This document shows positions 1 through 10,969 of a DNA stretch of 64,000 nt, piece by piece. The translations under genes were made by a program, and so were the position numbers. Positions within the stretch are counted from its first letter, which is position 1. Each line of letters begins with the position of its first letter. The stretch is from Sulfobacillus acidophilus (GTDB lineage: Bacteria; Bacillota; Sulfobacillia; Sulfobacillales; Sulfobacillaceae): assembly GCA_003023745.1 (NCBI GenBank), contig PXYV01000005.1:1-64000 (forward strand), given 5' to 3'. Below the pieces are notes generated by a model, which saw nothing but the letters and a program-made list of their open reading frames with translations, did not search any database and had not been told where the DNA came from.

Positions 1-80
1 TGCTTCAGCAAGCGGCCAACGTGAAACCGGCGAAAAAAGTGGCCCAGGGTTTCGGAAATCGGTGCATCTTCTGGTATCAT
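1..80 (-). CDS. Transposase N-terminus, partial (runs off left edge)
   Basis: An open frame starts at ATG 80 on the minus strand and is open to the window edge. Its 26 residues include GHFFRRFHVGRLLK, which resembles the start of many IS4-group DDE transposases, where a helix with a 'VG.LLK' pattern opens the N-terminal domain. No catalytic residue lies inside the window, so the family call rests on this short pattern only. A purine-rich stretch (AAAGGGG) lies 13 bases upstream of the start. The inverted repeat at 91-149 lies just upstream and may belong to the end of the same element. It could instead be an unrelated small protein. Confidence 0.4.
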   Translation of the reverse strand, partial: MIPEDAPISETLGHFFRRFHVGRLLK

Positions 81-90
81 CAGTGCAAAG

Positions 91-149
91 ACACCCCTTT
101 GACGATATGTGGTTGTGTGCTACTTCCAGCATATCAGTGCAGGGGGTGT
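91..149. repeat. Long imperfect inverted repeat next to the putative IS
   Basis: ACACCCC (91-97) pairs with GGGGTGT (143-149), and GATATG pairs with CATATC inside it. A short T-run follows on the plus strand. It sits between the putative transposase start and ispH, so it may be part of the IS end or a bidirectional terminator. The outer border of the IS was not found. Confidence 0.4.
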
Positions 150-299
150 TTTACCGTCATTTAAGGTCGCATAAAACTCGGAAATTCTAGGCGGGGCCAG
201 GTTTTCGGGGATCGGTCAAACTGCGAAACTTGAGATAATTATTTTTCGCATCTGCTGATTTGTGGCTATCCGTGTACAATATCGATAGGAGGTGTGGAG

Positions 300-1199
300 A
301 TGGAGGTCGTGAAAATTACGCCTCGTGGCTATTGCTATGGGGTGGTCGACGCCATGACCATGGCAAAACAGGTGGCACGTGACCCCGCCGTCCCGCGCCC
401 TATTTATGTTCTTGGTCAGATTGTGCACAACCGGCATGCGGTCGAGGATCTGGACCGATTAGGGATTATGACGTTAGATGGCGGGCAACGCGCAGAGCTG
501 TTGGAACAAGTGCCGGATGGAGCCACCGTAATTTTTACCGCCCACGGGATTTCTCCTGACGTGAAAAAGCGTGCGCAGCAACGGCATCTTCAATTTTTTG
601 ATGCAACCTGCCCCGATGTGACGAAAACCCATACTTTGATCCGAGACAAGATTCATGACGGATATTCCATTATTTACATCGGCAGTAAAGGTCACCCGGA
701 ACCGGAGGGTGCCATGGGCGAAGCACCCAAAGACCGGGTGGCGTTGGTGACAATCCCCGAAGATGTTGCCTTTCTGTCCTTTGATGAGGGTATGCGGTTG
801 GCCGTTGTGACCCAGACAACCCTTAGCCAATGGGATACCCAAGAGGTGATTGATGCAGTGAAACAACGCTATCCTAAGGCAGAGGTCTACAACGAAATTT
901 GCTTGGCCACTCAACTAAGGCAAGAAGCCGCGGTGGCCGCTGCAAAAGATGTTGACCTGGTGGTCGTGGTAGGCGATCGACGCAGTAACAACTCCAATCG
1001 CCTGGTGGAGGTTGTCGAAAAAGTGGCGAAAAAGCCGGCGGTGCGGGTGGAACGGGTGGAAGATTTAGATCCCGCATGGTTTGTCGCGGTGTCGCGGGTT
1101 GCGGTAACGGCGGGATCGAGTACTCCTAGCCAGGTGACGCGGGCCGTGATTCAGTGGTTAGAAGCGTATGACAAGAAGTCTTTACCTTCAAGATTTTGA
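300..1199 (+). CDS. ispH: 4-hydroxy-3-methylbut-2-enyl diphosphate reductase
   Basis: IspH/LytB catalyses the last step of the MEP pathway, reducing HMBPP to IPP and DMAPP with a cytoplasmic iron-sulfur cluster. The three cluster cysteines are visible in PRGYCYGV (about residue 12), FDATCPD (about 103) and NEICLATQ (about 200). The family motifs TAHGIS, GHPE and GSSTPS are also present. The protein is 299 aa, normal for the family. I chose ATG 300 rather than the track start GTG 294 because AGGAGG (287-292) is then 7 bases upstream. Its product feeds the prenyl synthase encoded at 29520. Confidence 0.95.
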   Translation: MEVVKITPRGYCYGVVDAMTMAKQVARDPAVPRPIYVLGQIVHNRHAVEDLDRLGIMTLDGGQRAELLEQVPDGATVIFTAHGISPDVKKRAQQRHLQFFDATCPDVTKTHTLIRDKIHDGYSIIYIGSKGHPEPEGAMGEAPKDRVALVTIPEDVAFLSFDEGMRLAVVTQTTLSQWDTQEVIDAVKQRYPKAEVYNEICLATQLRQEAAVAAAKDVDLVVVVGDRRSNNSNRLVEVVEKVAKKPAVRVERVEDLDPAWFVAVSRVAVTAGSSTPSQVTRAVIQWLEAYDKKSLPSRF

Positions 1200-1399
1200 T
1201 ATCCGCTATAGACGCCCCCGAAACTTGTCCTCAGCGTTGTCCCGTATTCGGCTCCCGCTCCGAGTTGATCGACGGTGTGGGCCAACCGCACGGCTAGACA
1301 AAAATCGTTTAGAGGAATTCCTGTGCATTTGTCGAAGCAGTGTGTATTAGGCTGGATTGTGGCGATGCAAGATGCGTTTTGGCTTGAAGGGGGTACTTC

Positions 1400-2086
1400 G
1401 TGATACGGCTAGAGGGAGTGACGAAGCGCTATCCTAATGGGCATCATGGGCTGGTAGACGTGTCATTGACTATTCACCGGGGCGAGTTCGTCTTCTTGGT
1501 CGGCCCGTCCGGGGCGGGCAAGTCCACCTTGATTCGCCTGCTCTATGGAGAGGACCGTGCCACTCAAGGGGATGTAATGATTGACCAATTTCGCCTGGGA
1601 AGTATGAGTTTGCGTCAATTGCCGCGTCTTCGGCGCAAGTTGGGCATTGTGTTTCAAGATGGCAAGCTGTTGCCGACGCGTACCGTGTTTCAAAATGTCG
1701 CTTTTGCGATGGAAGTCGTCGGGGCCTCCAAGAAAGATATTATGCGCCGCGTGCCCCAAGTATTAGAGCTGGTGGGATTGCGTCGGCGGCGGGATCACTA
1801 TCCCGATCAATTGTCGGGCGGCGAACAGCAACGCGTTGGCATTGCCCGGGCGTTGGTCAACCAGCCTACATATGTGCTGGCGGATGAGCCCACGGGGAAT
1901 TTGGACCCAGACACCGCAGCTGATATCATGCGTCTGTTTACGGAAATTAACCGCCGTGGAGCGACGGTTTTAATGGCCACCCATGCGCGTGAATTAGTGA
2001 ATCATCTGCAAAAACGCGTGATTGCGATTGAAGATGGGCGCATTGTCCGCGATGAAGCCCGAGGAGCATACGGTTATGACGCTTAG
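1400..2086 (+). CDS. ftsE: Cell division ATP-binding protein FtsE
   Basis: FtsE is the ABC ATPase that, with FtsX, controls peptidoglycan hydrolases during division, or sporulation in Bacillus relatives. At 228 aa it has Walker A GPSGAGKST, signature LSGGEQQR, Walker B VLADEPTG and the switch histidine in MATHARE. The start is GTG 1400, preceded by AAGGGGG. The 200 bases between ispH and this gene hold no convincing gene. ftsX overlaps its 3' end by 11 bases, so the two are translationally coupled. Confidence 0.95.
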   Translation: MIRLEGVTKRYPNGHHGLVDVSLTIHRGEFVFLVGPSGAGKSTLIRLLYGEDRATQGDVMIDQFRLGSMSLRQLPRLRRKLGIVFQDGKLLPTRTVFQNVAFAMEVVGASKKDIMRRVPQVLELVGLRRRRDHYPDQLSGGEQQRVGIARALVNQPTYVLADEPTGNLDPDTAADIMRLFTEINRRGATVLMATHARELVNHLQKRVIAIEDGRIVRDEARGAYGYDA

Positions 2087-2963
2087 CAGCATCGGGTATT
2101 TGCTGCGGGAGACGGGGCGCAGCTTGCGGCGCAATTTGTGGATGACGGTCGCTTCGGTATCTACGGTAGCCATTTCGTTGTTTGTGCTTGCGGTGTTTGT
2201 CGTGGTTAGTACGAACGTCACGCACGTTACCACGCTTTTGCAAAATCAGGTGGAACTTAAAGTCTTTATCAAACCCAAGACCAACCGCGCGCAAGAAATG
2301 GCTTTGTTAAAGCAGGTACGCGTCTGGCCCGATGTAAGGCGCGTGGAGTTTTTTACGAAAGTTCAGGCGGCCGCGCAGCTGCGGCGCGAGTTTCCGGATC
2401 AACAGGCGTTGTTTCAGGTGATTGCACATTCTAATCCCCTGCTTGATGGATATGATGTCTTTACCCATACCCCTGATCAAATACCTGCGGTCGCGCACCG
2501 CTTTGCGCGGGAGCGGATTGTCCACAACGTAATCTATCAGGGAACCATTATTAAACGGCTTACCGGACTGGGGCGCATTGTGAAATGGTCGGGATGGATC
2601 GTAGAGGCGCTGCTGGCAGCCGCGACGCTCTTGATTATTATTAACACGATTCGTTTGGCAGTTTTTGCCCGTCGCCGTGAAATTCAAGTGATGCGGTTGG
2701 TCGGGGCAACGAATTGGTTTATCCGTTGGCCGTTCATTCTGGAGGGACTGGTTATTGGCCTGCTGGGGACCTTCTTGTCGGAATTGGTGGTTGGGTTAGG
2801 GTATCGCTGGGTTCTAGCTCGCGCTGCTATTGCCTTGCCGTTTTGGCCGATGGTGAACCTGCATACGATCATGGTACGCACCACGCTGTTTACCGGACTA
2901 GGAGGGCTGGCCGTTGGCACCATTGCCAGTGTGATTGCCTTGCGGCGGTTTTTACGCGTCTAA
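2076..2963 (+). CDS. ftsX: Cell division membrane protein FtsX
   Basis: FtsX is the permease-like partner of FtsE. It passes the ATPase cycle to cell-wall hydrolases outside the membrane. The protein (295 aa from ATG 2076) has a TM segment near residues 25-50, an extracellular domain of about 110 residues, then three TM segments with the conserved 'RREIQVMRLVGATNWFIRWPF' type of region. ATG 2076 is chosen over the track start because GAGGAG (2061-2066) lies 9 bases upstream and gives a short overlap with ftsE. The S41 peptidase follows, a common order in Firmicutes. Confidence 0.93.
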   Translation: MTLSSIGYLLRETGRSLRRNLWMTVASVSTVAISLFVLAVFVVVSTNVTHVTTLLQNQVELKVFIKPKTNRAQEMALLKQVRVWPDVRRVEFFTKVQAAAQLRREFPDQQALFQVIAHSNPLLDGYDVFTHTPDQIPAVAHRFARERIVHNVIYQGTIIKRLTGLGRIVKWSGWIVEALLAAATLLIIINTIRLAVFARRREIQVMRLVGATNWFIRWPFILEGLVIGLLGTFLSELVVGLGYRWVLARAAIALPFWPMVNLHTIMVRTTLFTGLGGLAVGTIASVIALRRFLRV

Positions 2964-2989
2964 TATCGAGCGCTGTTGCATGCTATAAT
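2961..2989 (+). promoter_or_regulatory. Extended -10 promoter before the S41 peptidase
   Basis: TGCTATAAT (2981-2989) is a perfect extended -10 element. The -35 at the right distance (TAATAT) is poor, as is usual for extended -10 promoters. It lies about 26 bases before the peptidase start, so that gene and the uvr genes may be transcribed separately from ftsEX. Confidence 0.45.
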
Positions 2990-3015
2990 GGGGGATACGG
3001 TCTAGGAGGACTCTC

Positions 3016-4221
3016 ATGGGAGTACGGCGGCTCGGCGCATGGATGGCGCTCACCGTATTACTGATGGCGGCGTCTAGCGGCGCGACCTGGTGGTTTGCCA
3101 GACAAGCGACACGGTCGGCTGTCGCTGGGATCCCGGTTAGCATGGTGGATAACGCGCAATTCCAGCGCTTAGTGTCCACTTACCAGCTTATCCGTTCGCG
3201 ATCGATTTGGCACAATACCCCCCAGCAGTTGCTGGCGGGAGCGACGGACGGCATGGTGAGTACACTGCATGACCCATTCACGAACTATCTTACTCGCACC
3301 GAGACCCGTAACTTGGAAGACGAACTTGCGCCGTCCTACGTTGGAGTTGGTGTTAGCGTGACGATGACGCGGCCATTGGTTATAGACCAGGTTTTTGCCG
3401 GGACGCCAGCCCAACAAGCGGGATTGAAGGTGAATGAGGTGATTGTCCGGGTCAATGGGCACCGCACCGCGGCGATGAATCCTAACGCAGCATTACAGAT
3501 GTTACGGGGCAAAACGATCGGATCAACGGTCACGGTGACGGTGAAGGCCGGGTCGACTGAGCGCCAGGTGACTCTCACGCGCCGCCGGATATTCCTGCCG
3601 ACCGTTCATAGTCGGATGCTTGCCGACCATGTGGCGTATTTGGATATTCAGGTATTTGGCCAAAATACCAGAGCCGAGGCGATGGCGCAATTTCACCGAC
3701 TCATGCGACAGCATCCGCGTGGCATGGTGCTAGACCTGCGCGACAATCCTGGAGGGGAAGTCACGCAGGCCGTGGCTGTCGCCCGGTTGTTTGTGCCCAA
3801 GGGGCCGGTCGTGACGTTGAAATACAAGAATGCTCACCATGACATTACTTATAATTCAGCGGGTCCGGGGACTCGCTTGCCCGTTGTTGTTCTGATCAAT
3901 CACCAGACCGCATCGGCGGCGGAGATATTGGCTGCCGCGATTGCGGAGCGCCAGGGTGGCAAACTGGTCGGTACGCGCAGCTATGGAAAAGGCATTGTTC
4001 AGCAGGTGGTGCCGCTGTCGGACGGGACGTCCCTGAAATTGACGGTTGCCCGTTATTATACGCCTGATGGCCACTACATCGAACATGTCGGATTGAAGCC
4101 GGACGTGTTCGTGGCTGAGCCGCCCGGGGTGAGCCCTTCAGACGATCCGGCGTTAGACCCACAACTAAAGGCGGCGATTGGCGTGTTGGAGCGGATGATG
4201 CCTCAAAGCACGGGGCGATAG
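3016..4221 (+). CDS. ctpB: Carboxy-terminal processing peptidase, S41 family
   Basis: Secreted or membrane-anchored serine protease of the CtpA/CtpB family, which cuts exported proteins near their C-termini (CtpB acts in sporulation signalling in Bacillus). The 401-aa protein has an N-terminal signal anchor (residues 8-30), a PDZ domain around residues 95-185 and the S41 core. The catalytic serine is in TASAAEI and the lysine in [12 protein letters not shown]. The GxVxxLxDPfTxY-like N-terminal region is also present. AGGAGG lies just before ATG 3016. The ftsEX-ctpB order supports the call; the symbol is by homology only. Confidence 0.9.
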   Translation: MGVRRLGAWMALTVLLMAASSGATWWFARQATRSAVAGIPVSMVDNAQFQRLVSTYQLIRSRSIWHNTPQQLLAGATDGMVSTLHDPFTNYLTRTETRNLEDELAPSYVGVGVSVTMTRPLVIDQVFAGTPAQQAGLKVNEVIVRVNGHRTAAMNPNAALQMLRGKTIGSTVTVTVKAGSTERQVTLTRRRIFLPTVHSRMLADHVAYLDIQVFGQNTRAEAMAQFHRLMRQHPRGMVLDLRDNPGGEVTQAVAVARLFVPKGPVVTLKYKNAHHDITYNSAGPGTRLPVVVLINHQTASAAEILAAAIAERQGGKLVGTRSYGKGIVQQVVPLSDGTSLKLTVARYYTPDGHYIEHVGLKPDVFVAEPPGVSPSDDPALDPQLKAAIGVLERMMPQSTGR

Positions 4222-4231
4222 GAGGAGCATT

Positions 4232-6241
4232 GTGGGAAAATTTCAGTTGACTAGCCCCTATAGCGCAGCGGGCGATCAGCCCCAAGCTATTTCCTCATTA
4301 GTTCGCGGATTTTCTGAAGGATTCCGCCAACAAGTGCTGTTGGGGGTGACCGGATCAGGGAAAACCTTTACCATGGCCAACGTGATTCAAGAGGTTGGCT
4401 TGCCGACCCTGGTGGTAGCGCCTAACAAAACGTTGGCGGCACAATTGGCCGGCGAGTTGAAAGCGTTTTTCCCGGATAATGCCGTTGAATATTTTGTCTC
4501 CTATTACGATTACTATCAGCCGGAGGCCTATATTGCCAGCACCGATTTATATATTGAAAAAGATGCCCAGGTCAATGATGAGATTGACAAGCTCAGGCAT
4601 TCCGCCACATCATCCTTGCTGGAGCGTTCAGACGTCATTGTAGTGGCATCGGTGTCCTGCATCTATGGGTTAGGGTCTCCTAAGGACTATCGCGAACTCG
4701 TGCTGTCTTTGCGGGTGGGTCAAGAGCGTTCGCGCGACAGCATTTTGCGCAAGTTGGTGGAGATTCAATATGACCGCAATGACGTCAACTTTGTTCGTGG
4801 AAAATTTCGGGCGCGGGGCGATGTTGTTGAAGTCTTTCCGGCCAACCGCAGTGAACAGGCCATTCGGGTCGAGCTTTTTGGTGACGAAATTGAACGCATT
4901 CGCGAATTCGATGTGTTGACCGGGGAGATTTTGGGCGATCGGGATCATGTCGCGATTTATCCGGCCTCGCACTATGTCATGGGCCAGTCTCGCCGAGATC
5001 CGGCCATCGACAGTATCGAACGCGAGTTAGAAGAACGCTTGCGGGTGTTGAAGGATCTAGGCAAGGAGCTGGAAGCGCAGCGACTGGAACAGCGGACCCG
5101 CTATGACTTAGAGATGCTGCAAGAGGTAGGATTTTGTTCGGGTATTGAGAATTATTCGCGCCACTTTACCGGATTGGCGCCGGGCGAGGCGCCCTACACA
5201 TTGTTAGACTATTTTCCCGAACGATTTCTGACGATTATTGATGAGTCGCACGTCAGCGTCCCACAAATTCGCGGGATGTACGCCGGTGACCGGTCTCGCA
5301 AGGAAAGCCTGGTGGAATACGGATTTCGATTGCCCTCGGCTTTTGACAACCGTCCTTTAACGTTTGATGAATTTCGCCAACACCTTTATCAAGTGATGTA
5401 CGTGTCGGCCACGCCGGGCCCCTATGAGTTGGAGCATGCTGAAAAAGTGGTGGAACAAATTGTGCGGCCTACCGGGTTGGTCGATCCCAACATTACGGTG
5501 CGGCCAACCAAAGGGCAAATTGATGACTTATTAGGGGAAATCCGCCTGCGCGTGGAGAAGCGATTGCGGGTCTTGGTCACAACGCTCACCAAACGCATGG
5601 CGGAGGACTTGACCGACTATTTGCGGGAGTCGGGGGTAAAAGTCCGCTATTTGCATTCGGATATTGACACCATGGAGCGCATGGCGATTTTGCGGGATTT
5701 GCGGCTGGGCGAGTTTGACGTGCTGGTGGGCATTAATCTTTTGCGCGAGGGTCTGGACCTGCCGGAGGTTGGCCTAGTAGCGATCTTGGATGCCGATAAA
5801 GAAGGGTACCTGCGGTCCACAACGTCATTGGTGCAGACCATTGGACGGGCGGCGCGCAATTTAGAGGGTGCCGTGATTATGTATGCGGATGTGGTGACCG
5901 AGTCGATGGAGCGAGCCATCTCCGAAACCCAAAGACGCCGACAGATTCAACAGCAGTATAACGAGGCGAACCATATTACGCCCGTCGGCATTACTAAGGA
6001 CGTGCGCGAGGTGATTTCAGCCGTGCGCCCTGTTGACGGGGATGCCACCTCGGAGAAAGCCTCTGCCAACACCATGTCGGCGCGCGAGCGCATCAAGATG
6101 GCGAATCAAATTCGTAAGGAGATGAAGGAGGCAAGCCGCAATTGGGAATTTGAACGGGCGGCGGTGCTGCGGGATATGCTGATGGAACTTGAGGCCAAAC
6201 GACCGGTGCACAGCGTGGGAGGGAGCCTAAGAGGTGGCTAG
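4232..6241 (+). CDS. uvrB: Excinuclease ABC subunit B
   Basis: UvrB is the damage-verifying helicase-like subunit of nucleotide excision repair. It is loaded by UvrA and then binds UvrC. The 669-aa protein has Walker [10 protein letters not shown], the beta-hairpin region with [10 protein letters not shown], the DESH box ([11 protein letters not shown]), helicase motif [11 protein letters not shown] and a C-terminal UVR domain (about 625-660) that binds UvrC. The GTG start at 4232 follows an AGGAGG at 4220. uvrA overlaps its end by 8 bases, giving a uvrB-uvrA-uvrC operon. Confidence 0.97.
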   Translation: MGKFQLTSPYSAAGDQPQAISSLVRGFSEGFRQQVLLGVTGSGKTFTMANVIQEVGLPTLVVAPNKTLAAQLAGELKAFFPDNAVEYFVSYYDYYQPEAYIASTDLYIEKDAQVNDEIDKLRHSATSSLLERSDVIVVASVSCIYGLGSPKDYRELVLSLRVGQERSRDSILRKLVEIQYDRNDVNFVRGKFRARGDVVEVFPANRSEQAIRVELFGDEIERIREFDVLTGEILGDRDHVAIYPASHYVMGQSRRDPAIDSIERELEERLRVLKDLGKELEAQRLEQRTRYDLEMLQEVGFCSGIENYSRHFTGLAPGEAPYTLLDYFPERFLTIIDESHVSVPQIRGMYAGDRSRKESLVEYGFRLPSAFDNRPLTFDEFRQHLYQVMYVSATPGPYELEHAEKVVEQIVRPTGLVDPNITVRPTKGQIDDLLGEIRLRVEKRLRVLVTTLTKRMAEDLTDYLRESGVKVRYLHSDIDTMERMAILRDLRLGEFDVLVGINLLREGLDLPEVGLVAILDADKEGYLRSTTSLVQTIGRAARNLEGAVIMYADVVTESMERAISETQRRRQIQQQYNEANHITPVGITKDVREVISAVRPVDGDATSEKASANTMSARERIKMANQIRKEMKEASRNWEFERAAVLRDMLMELEAKRPVHSVGGSLRGG

Positions 6242-9077
6242 TGGTGTCATTCGAGTGGTCGGTGCGCGCCAGCATAATCTGAAAAATATTACGGTCGAAA
6301 TTCCGCGCGATCAGTTGGTGGTCATTACTGGCGTATCGGGATCGGGAAAATCCTCGCTGGCGTTTGACACGATCTATGCGGAAGGGCAAAGGCGCTATGT
6401 CGAATCCCTGTCGAGTTATGCCCGGCAATTTTTGGGGCAGATGGACAAACCCGACGTGGACACGATTGAAGGTCTGTCGCCGGCCATTTCCATCGATCAA
6501 AAGACGACAAGCCATAATCCGCGCAGCACTGTCGGCACGGTTACCGAGATCTACGATTATTTGCGGGTGCTCTATGCCCGTGCGGGCCAGCCGCATTGTC
6601 CACGTTGCGGCCAACCGATTCATCCTCAGACTGTCCAACAAATTGTGGACCGCGTGTTATCCGAACCAGAAGGCACGCGTCTGGAAGTCCGAGCTCCGGT
6701 GGTGCGCGGCCGCAAGGGAACGCACGAGAAGGTGCTTGAGGATTTGCGGCGTTTAGGGTATGCTCGGGCCCGCATTGATGGAGAGTTGGTGGAACTGGAA
6801 AGCGCACAACCTCTGAACAAAACGCACAAACATACCATTGCCGCCATTATGGATCGAATTGTGTTGCGGCCAGGTGTCGCGGCGCGCTTGGCGGAAGGCA
6901 TTGAACACGCGTTTGAAATTGCCGCCGGCCTGGTGGAAATTGGTCCGCCCGACGGTCAGGCTGCGCTGTACGCACGTGATTTGGCCTGTGCCCAATGCGG
7001 GATGTCGCTGGAGGAACTGACGCCGCGATTGTTTTCCTTTAATGCGCCGTTCGGCGCCTGTCCCGACTGCACGGGACTGGGATTCAAGCAGGAAATCGAC
7101 CCGGAACTGGCCGTTGACTTCAATCGCACCTTGGCTCAAGGCGCTTTGTTTCCTCTCTATCGCGGCACCAGTCGATTTTATCCCGATCTGGTTTTGGCCC
7201 TGGCGCGCGCTACTGGCATTCCCGACGACGTGCCTTTCGCGGCTTTGGACCAAGCCCAGCAAAAGATCTTGCTCTACGGGTATTCGGAACCGATTCCGTT
7301 TGCCTACGAAAGTATTTTTGGGCAACAGCGCCGTGAGACCATCATTTGGCAGGGACTGGTACCCATTTTAGAAAGGCGCTATCGGGAGTCGACCTCGGAC
7401 TTGCAAAAGGAGGAAATCGAAGCCTACATGTCGTCGCGCCCCTGCCAAACCTGTGGCGGTCGGCGACTCAAGCCGGAAGTGTTGGCGGTCACGATAGGGG
7501 GATTGTCGATTGCGGCGCTGACCGATTTGTCGATTCAACAGGCGCGCCAGTTCCTGCGTGACCTGGTCTTGGAAGGACGACAAGAGAAGATCGCCACTCC
7601 TATTTTAAAAGAAGTTCTGGAACGTTTAGGCTTTCTAGATGATGTCGGACTAGGATATCTCACCCTGTCGCGCACTGCCGGCACCCTGTCAGGGGGGGAG
7701 GCACAGCGGATTCGCCTGGCCACTCAAATTGGCTCATCTTTAATGGGTGTGCTTTATATCTTGGACGAGCCATCCATCGGTCTGCACCAGCGGGACAATG
7801 ACCGCTTAATCAGCACCTTGAAACGGCTGCGCGATTTGGGAAACACAGTATTGGTGGTCGAGCATGACGAAGAGACGATGCTGGCGGCAGACTATTTGAT
7901 TGATATTGGTCCCGGACCTGGCGTCTATGGGGGACATGTGGTCGCCTCAGGAACGCCTGCGGCCGTCATGACTAATCCCCAGAGCTTGACCGGGCAGTAT
8001 TTGGCGGGTACCCGGGAAATCCCCTGGCCCGAGGTGCGCCGAACACCGGGGGAGCGGTGGTTGGTGGTTGAAGGCGCAAACGAACACAATTTAAAGAACC
8101 TTCAAGTGCGGGTGCCGCTGGGGCTGATGGTGGCGGTGACCGGTGTGTCGGGTTCCGGAAAATCGACCCTGGTGAACGATATCGTGCGGCGCAAGCTGGA
8201 GTTGGAGTTGAATGGAGCGCGTAGCCGACGGGTAGGGCGTCATGACCGTATTTTAGGCTTAGAGCATTTGGATAAGGTGATCGCCATTGACCAAAGTCCG
8301 ATTGGCCGGACCCCGCGGTCGAATCCGGCAACCTATACCGGGGCGTTCGACATGGTGCGGGAAGTATTTGCGGGGACGACGGAAGCGCAGATCCGCGGGT
8401 ATCGGGCGGGCCGGTTCTCGTTTAATGTGCGCGGGGGGCGTTGCGAGGCGTGCCGGGGCGATGGAATTTTGCGCATCGAAATGCATTTTTTACCGGATGT
8501 ATACGTGCCCTGCGAGGTCTGCAAGGGGACCCGCTATAATCGGGAAACGCTAGAGGTCACCTATCGGGGTAAAAACATTGCTGATGTGCTGGATATGACA
8601 GTCGATGAAGCGGTATCATTTTTTCAACATCACCTGCGCCTTAAGCGCAAATTAGAGACTTTGCATGCGGTCGGATTAGGCTATATTCATTTAGGCCAGT
8701 CGGCCACGACGCTTTCAGGCGGAGAGGCGCAACGCGTGAAATTAGCGACGGAGCTATCGCGCCGCTCAGATGGACGCACCTTGTATTTATTGGATGAGCC
8801 GACCACAGGGCTGCATGCCGAGGACATCCGGCATTTGCTGGAGGTGTTGGAACGACTGGTGGCGCAAGGTGACACGGTTCTCATTATCGAACATAACTTG
8901 GATGTGATTAAGCGAGCCGATTGGATTATTGATCTGGGACCCGAGGGCGGCGAACTAGGCGGCGAAGTGGTGGCGACAGGACCGCCGGAACAGGTGATGC
9001 AGGAGGAGCGCTCGTATACGGGACGATACTTGCGACATTACGTGGAGCGGAGAAAGATGTTGTCACAGGCTCGTTAG
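6234..9077 (+). CDS. uvrA: Excinuclease ABC subunit A
   Basis: UvrA is the ABC-type damage sensor that finds helix-distorting lesions and loads UvrB. The 947-aa protein has two ATPase modules: Walker [10 protein letters not shown] and GVSGSGKST, signatures LSGGEAQR twice, and Walker B YILDEPS and YLLDEPT. CxxC pairs of the zinc modules are visible (CPRCG, CAQCG, CPDC, CQTCG, CEAC, CEVC). The C-terminal zinc finger (CEAC...CEVC) needed for damage discrimination is intact. It starts at GTG 6234, inside the end of uvrB. Confidence 0.97.
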   Translation: MASGVIRVVGARQHNLKNITVEIPRDQLVVITGVSGSGKSSLAFDTIYAEGQRRYVESLSSYARQFLGQMDKPDVDTIEGLSPAISIDQKTTSHNPRSTVGTVTEIYDYLRVLYARAGQPHCPRCGQPIHPQTVQQIVDRVLSEPEGTRLEVRAPVVRGRKGTHEKVLEDLRRLGYARARIDGELVELESAQPLNKTHKHTIAAIMDRIVLRPGVAARLAEGIEHAFEIAAGLVEIGPPDGQAALYARDLACAQCGMSLEELTPRLFSFNAPFGACPDCTGLGFKQEIDPELAVDFNRTLAQGALFPLYRGTSRFYPDLVLALARATGIPDDVPFAALDQAQQKILLYGYSEPIPFAYESIFGQQRRETIIWQGLVPILERRYRESTSDLQKEEIEAYMSSRPCQTCGGRRLKPEVLAVTIGGLSIAALTDLSIQQARQFLRDLVLEGRQEKIATPILKEVLERLGFLDDVGLGYLTLSRTAGTLSGGEAQRIRLATQIGSSLMGVLYILDEPSIGLHQRDNDRLISTLKRLRDLGNTVLVVEHDEETMLAADYLIDIGPGPGVYGGHVVASGTPAAVMTNPQSLTGQYLAGTREIPWPEVRRTPGERWLVVEGANEHNLKNLQVRVPLGLMVAVTGVSGSGKSTLVNDIVRRKLELELNGARSRRVGRHDRILGLEHLDKVIAIDQSPIGRTPRSNPATYTGAFDMVREVFAGTTEAQIRGYRAGRFSFNVRGGRCEACRGDGILRIEMHFLPDVYVPCEVCKGTRYNRETLEVTYRGKNIADVLDMTVDEAVSFFQHHLRLKRKLETLHAVGLGYIHLGQSATTLSGGEAQRVKLATELSRRSDGRTLYLLDEPTTGLHAEDIRHLLEVLERLVAQGDTVLIIEHNLDVIKRADWIIDLGPEGGELGGEVVATGPPEQVMQEERSYTGRYLRHYVERRKMLSQAR

Positions 9078-9097
9078 CAAAGCGGGGATGGCACTTG

Positions 9098-10969
9098 GTG
9101 GATATGGATAATTCTTTGGCGTTAGCGGATAAGGTTAAGACCGTACCGAGCGTACCGGGGGTCTACCTGTTTAAGGCAAGCGATGGTCAAGTGCTGTATG
9201 TGGGGAAAGCTGTGGTGCTGAAAAACCGCGTGCGGTCGTACTTCCAGACGGCGGACAAATTGGCGCCGAAGGTTCGGGCGATGATGCGTCATGTGGCCGA
9301 CGTCGAGTACATTGTCACGAGTACTGAAGTCGAAGCGCTCATTCTGGAAGCGACACTCGTCAAGCAGATGAAGCCCCATTATAATATCCGGCTCAAAGAT
9401 GATAAGGCGTATCCCTATCTGCGGCTTACCTGGAACGAAGAATTTCCTCGCCTTCTGATCGCGCGCAAATCCGCGCAGGATGGCAGCCGCTATTTTGGGC
9501 CCTACCCGCGGGCCCAAGCGGTGCGCGATACGATTCGACTTTTGCGAAAAATTTTTCCGATCCGCAACTGCACCAATCAGAAGTTCCAAAATGCGGCGCG
9601 GCCCTGTTTGGAGTACCACATTGGCCATTGTCAAGCGCCATGCCAAAAATTAGTTTCCGAGTCGGATTACCGGCAGATGATGCACCAGGTTGAGCAATTT
9701 TTGGAAGGTCGAGCCGACGACGTCGAAAAAGATTTGATGGATCGGATGCGCCAAGCCGCCGAAGAGCTGCAGTTTGAAAAGGCGGCCGAACTGCGGAACC
9801 AAATCCAGGCAATTCGTGCCGTGCGTGAACCACAGCGCGTGATGCGCGGCACCGAACGGGAGTTGGATGCCATTGCTTGGGCTGTCAGCAGAGATGAAGC
9901 GCATGTGCAGATTTTTCGGGTTCGCAAGGGTAGCTTGACGGGACGCGAAGGATTTACCCTAACGGGTGTCGAGGGATCGTCCTCGGCATCCATTGCACAA
10001 GCATTTGTTACTCAATACTACCGCGATGCACAGGAAATTCCGCCCGAAATTTTAATTCAGGCGCTGCCCGAAGATCTGGACAGCACGATGGTGTGGCTGC
10101 GTTCGCTTAGGCAAACCCGAGTAGCTCTCAAGATGCCGCAACGCGGGGATAATCTAAAGTTATTGCAGCTTGTGCAAAAAAATGCAGAAATGGCGCGCGA
10201 TGAAAGCATGCGCCGCACGCAAAGCGAGGCGGACCGCATTGAGGCCGGTCTCTTAGGGCTGCAGCACGCGTTAGGTCTAGCGACGCGTCCGCGCCGTATC
10301 GAGTGTTATGATATTTCTAACACCCAAGGTACCGAATCGGTGGCGTCGATGGTGGTGTTCACGGACGGTCGTCCCGACAAATCGCAATATCGGCGATTTA
10401 AGATTCGGACCGTGCAGGGGCCTAATGATTTTGAGTCGATGGCCGAGGTGATCACGCGACGTTTTAAACATCGGGAGGTGGCGCAGGTCAATCCTGCACT
10501 GAAACGTTTTGCGCTAAAGCCGGACTTAGTCGTTATCGATGGAGGCCGCGGACAATTGGGCTATGCGGCGCGCGCTATGCAGGAAGCAGGGGTTGCCGAC
10601 ATTCCGGTGTTTGGACTGGCGAAGCAGCATGAGTGGCTGTTTGAGCCGGATAGCCCGAATCCGATTGTTCTCGATCGCGACTCGGAGGCGCTGAAGTTGT
10701 TGCAGCAGGTACGGGACGAAGCTCACCGCTTTGCCATTACGTTTCACCGGCAGTTGCGGACACGCCGCAATTTGAAGTCGGTCTTGGACGATGTGCCTGG
10801 TATCGGTCCGAAACGCAAAAAGGTATTGTTGCGGTCGTACCCGGATTTGGCGGCGATCGCTAAGGCCAGCGTTGAAGATTTGCGCAACCTCCCCGGAATG
10901 TCGACCACGGCGGCCGAGTCTGTTCATCGTTATTTGACCCAAAGCACCGTGAAGGGGGATGAGGCATGA
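9098..10969 (+). CDS. uvrC: Excinuclease ABC subunit C
   Basis: UvrC makes both incisions around a UvrB-marked lesion. In order, the protein (about 623 aa) has a GIY-YIG nuclease domain (VPGVYLFK...VLYVGKA, residues 15-100), a central UVR domain (about 195-235), an RNase H-like 5'-nuclease domain (starting near IECYDISNTQGTE) and a tandem helix-hairpin-helix tail (DDVPGIGPKRKKVLL, NLPGMSTTAAES). Possible starts are TTG 9095, GTG 9098 and ATG 9104. I favour GTG 9098 because GGGGA lies 9 bases upstream. Confidence 0.96.
   Translation: MDMDNSLALADKVKTVPSVPGVYLFKASDGQVLYVGKAVVLKNRVRSYFQTADKLAPKVRAMMRHVADVEYIVTSTEVEALILEATLVKQMKPHYNIRLKDDKAYPYLRLTWNEEFPRLLIARKSAQDGSRYFGPYPRAQAVRDTIRLLRKIFPIRNCTNQKFQNAARPCLEYHIGHCQAPCQKLVSESDYRQMMHQVEQFLEGRADDVEKDLMDRMRQAAEELQFEKAAELRNQIQAIRAVREPQRVMRGTERELDAIAWAVSRDEAHVQIFRVRKGSLTGREGFTLTGVEGSSSASIAQAFVTQYYRDAQEIPPEILIQALPEDLDSTMVWLRSLRQTRVALKMPQRGDNLKLLQLVQKNAEMARDESMRRTQSEADRIEAGLLGLQHALGLATRPRRIECYDISNTQGTESVASMVVFTDGRPDKSQYRRFKIRTVQGPNDFESMAEVITRRFKHREVAQVNPALKRFALKPDLVVIDGGRGQLGYAARAMQEAGVADIPVFGLAKQHEWLFEPDSPNPIVLDRDSEALKLLQQVRDEAHRFAITFHRQLRTRRNLKSVLDDVPGIGPKRKKVLLRSYPDLAAIAKASVEDLRNLPGMSTTAAESVHRYLTQSTVKGDEA

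Noticed and set aside
1168-1350. 60-aa ORF between ispH and ftsE
   Set aside because: It overlaps the ispH end, has no ribosome binding site and no motif. A CGCCCCCGAA string at 1213 resembles part of the island repeat, but the rest of the repeat is absent.
6093-7325. Long minus-strand ORFs opposite uvrB and uvrA (for example 182 and 190 aa)
   Set aside because: They lie wholly within strongly supported uvr genes and mirror their codon bias; they are shadows.
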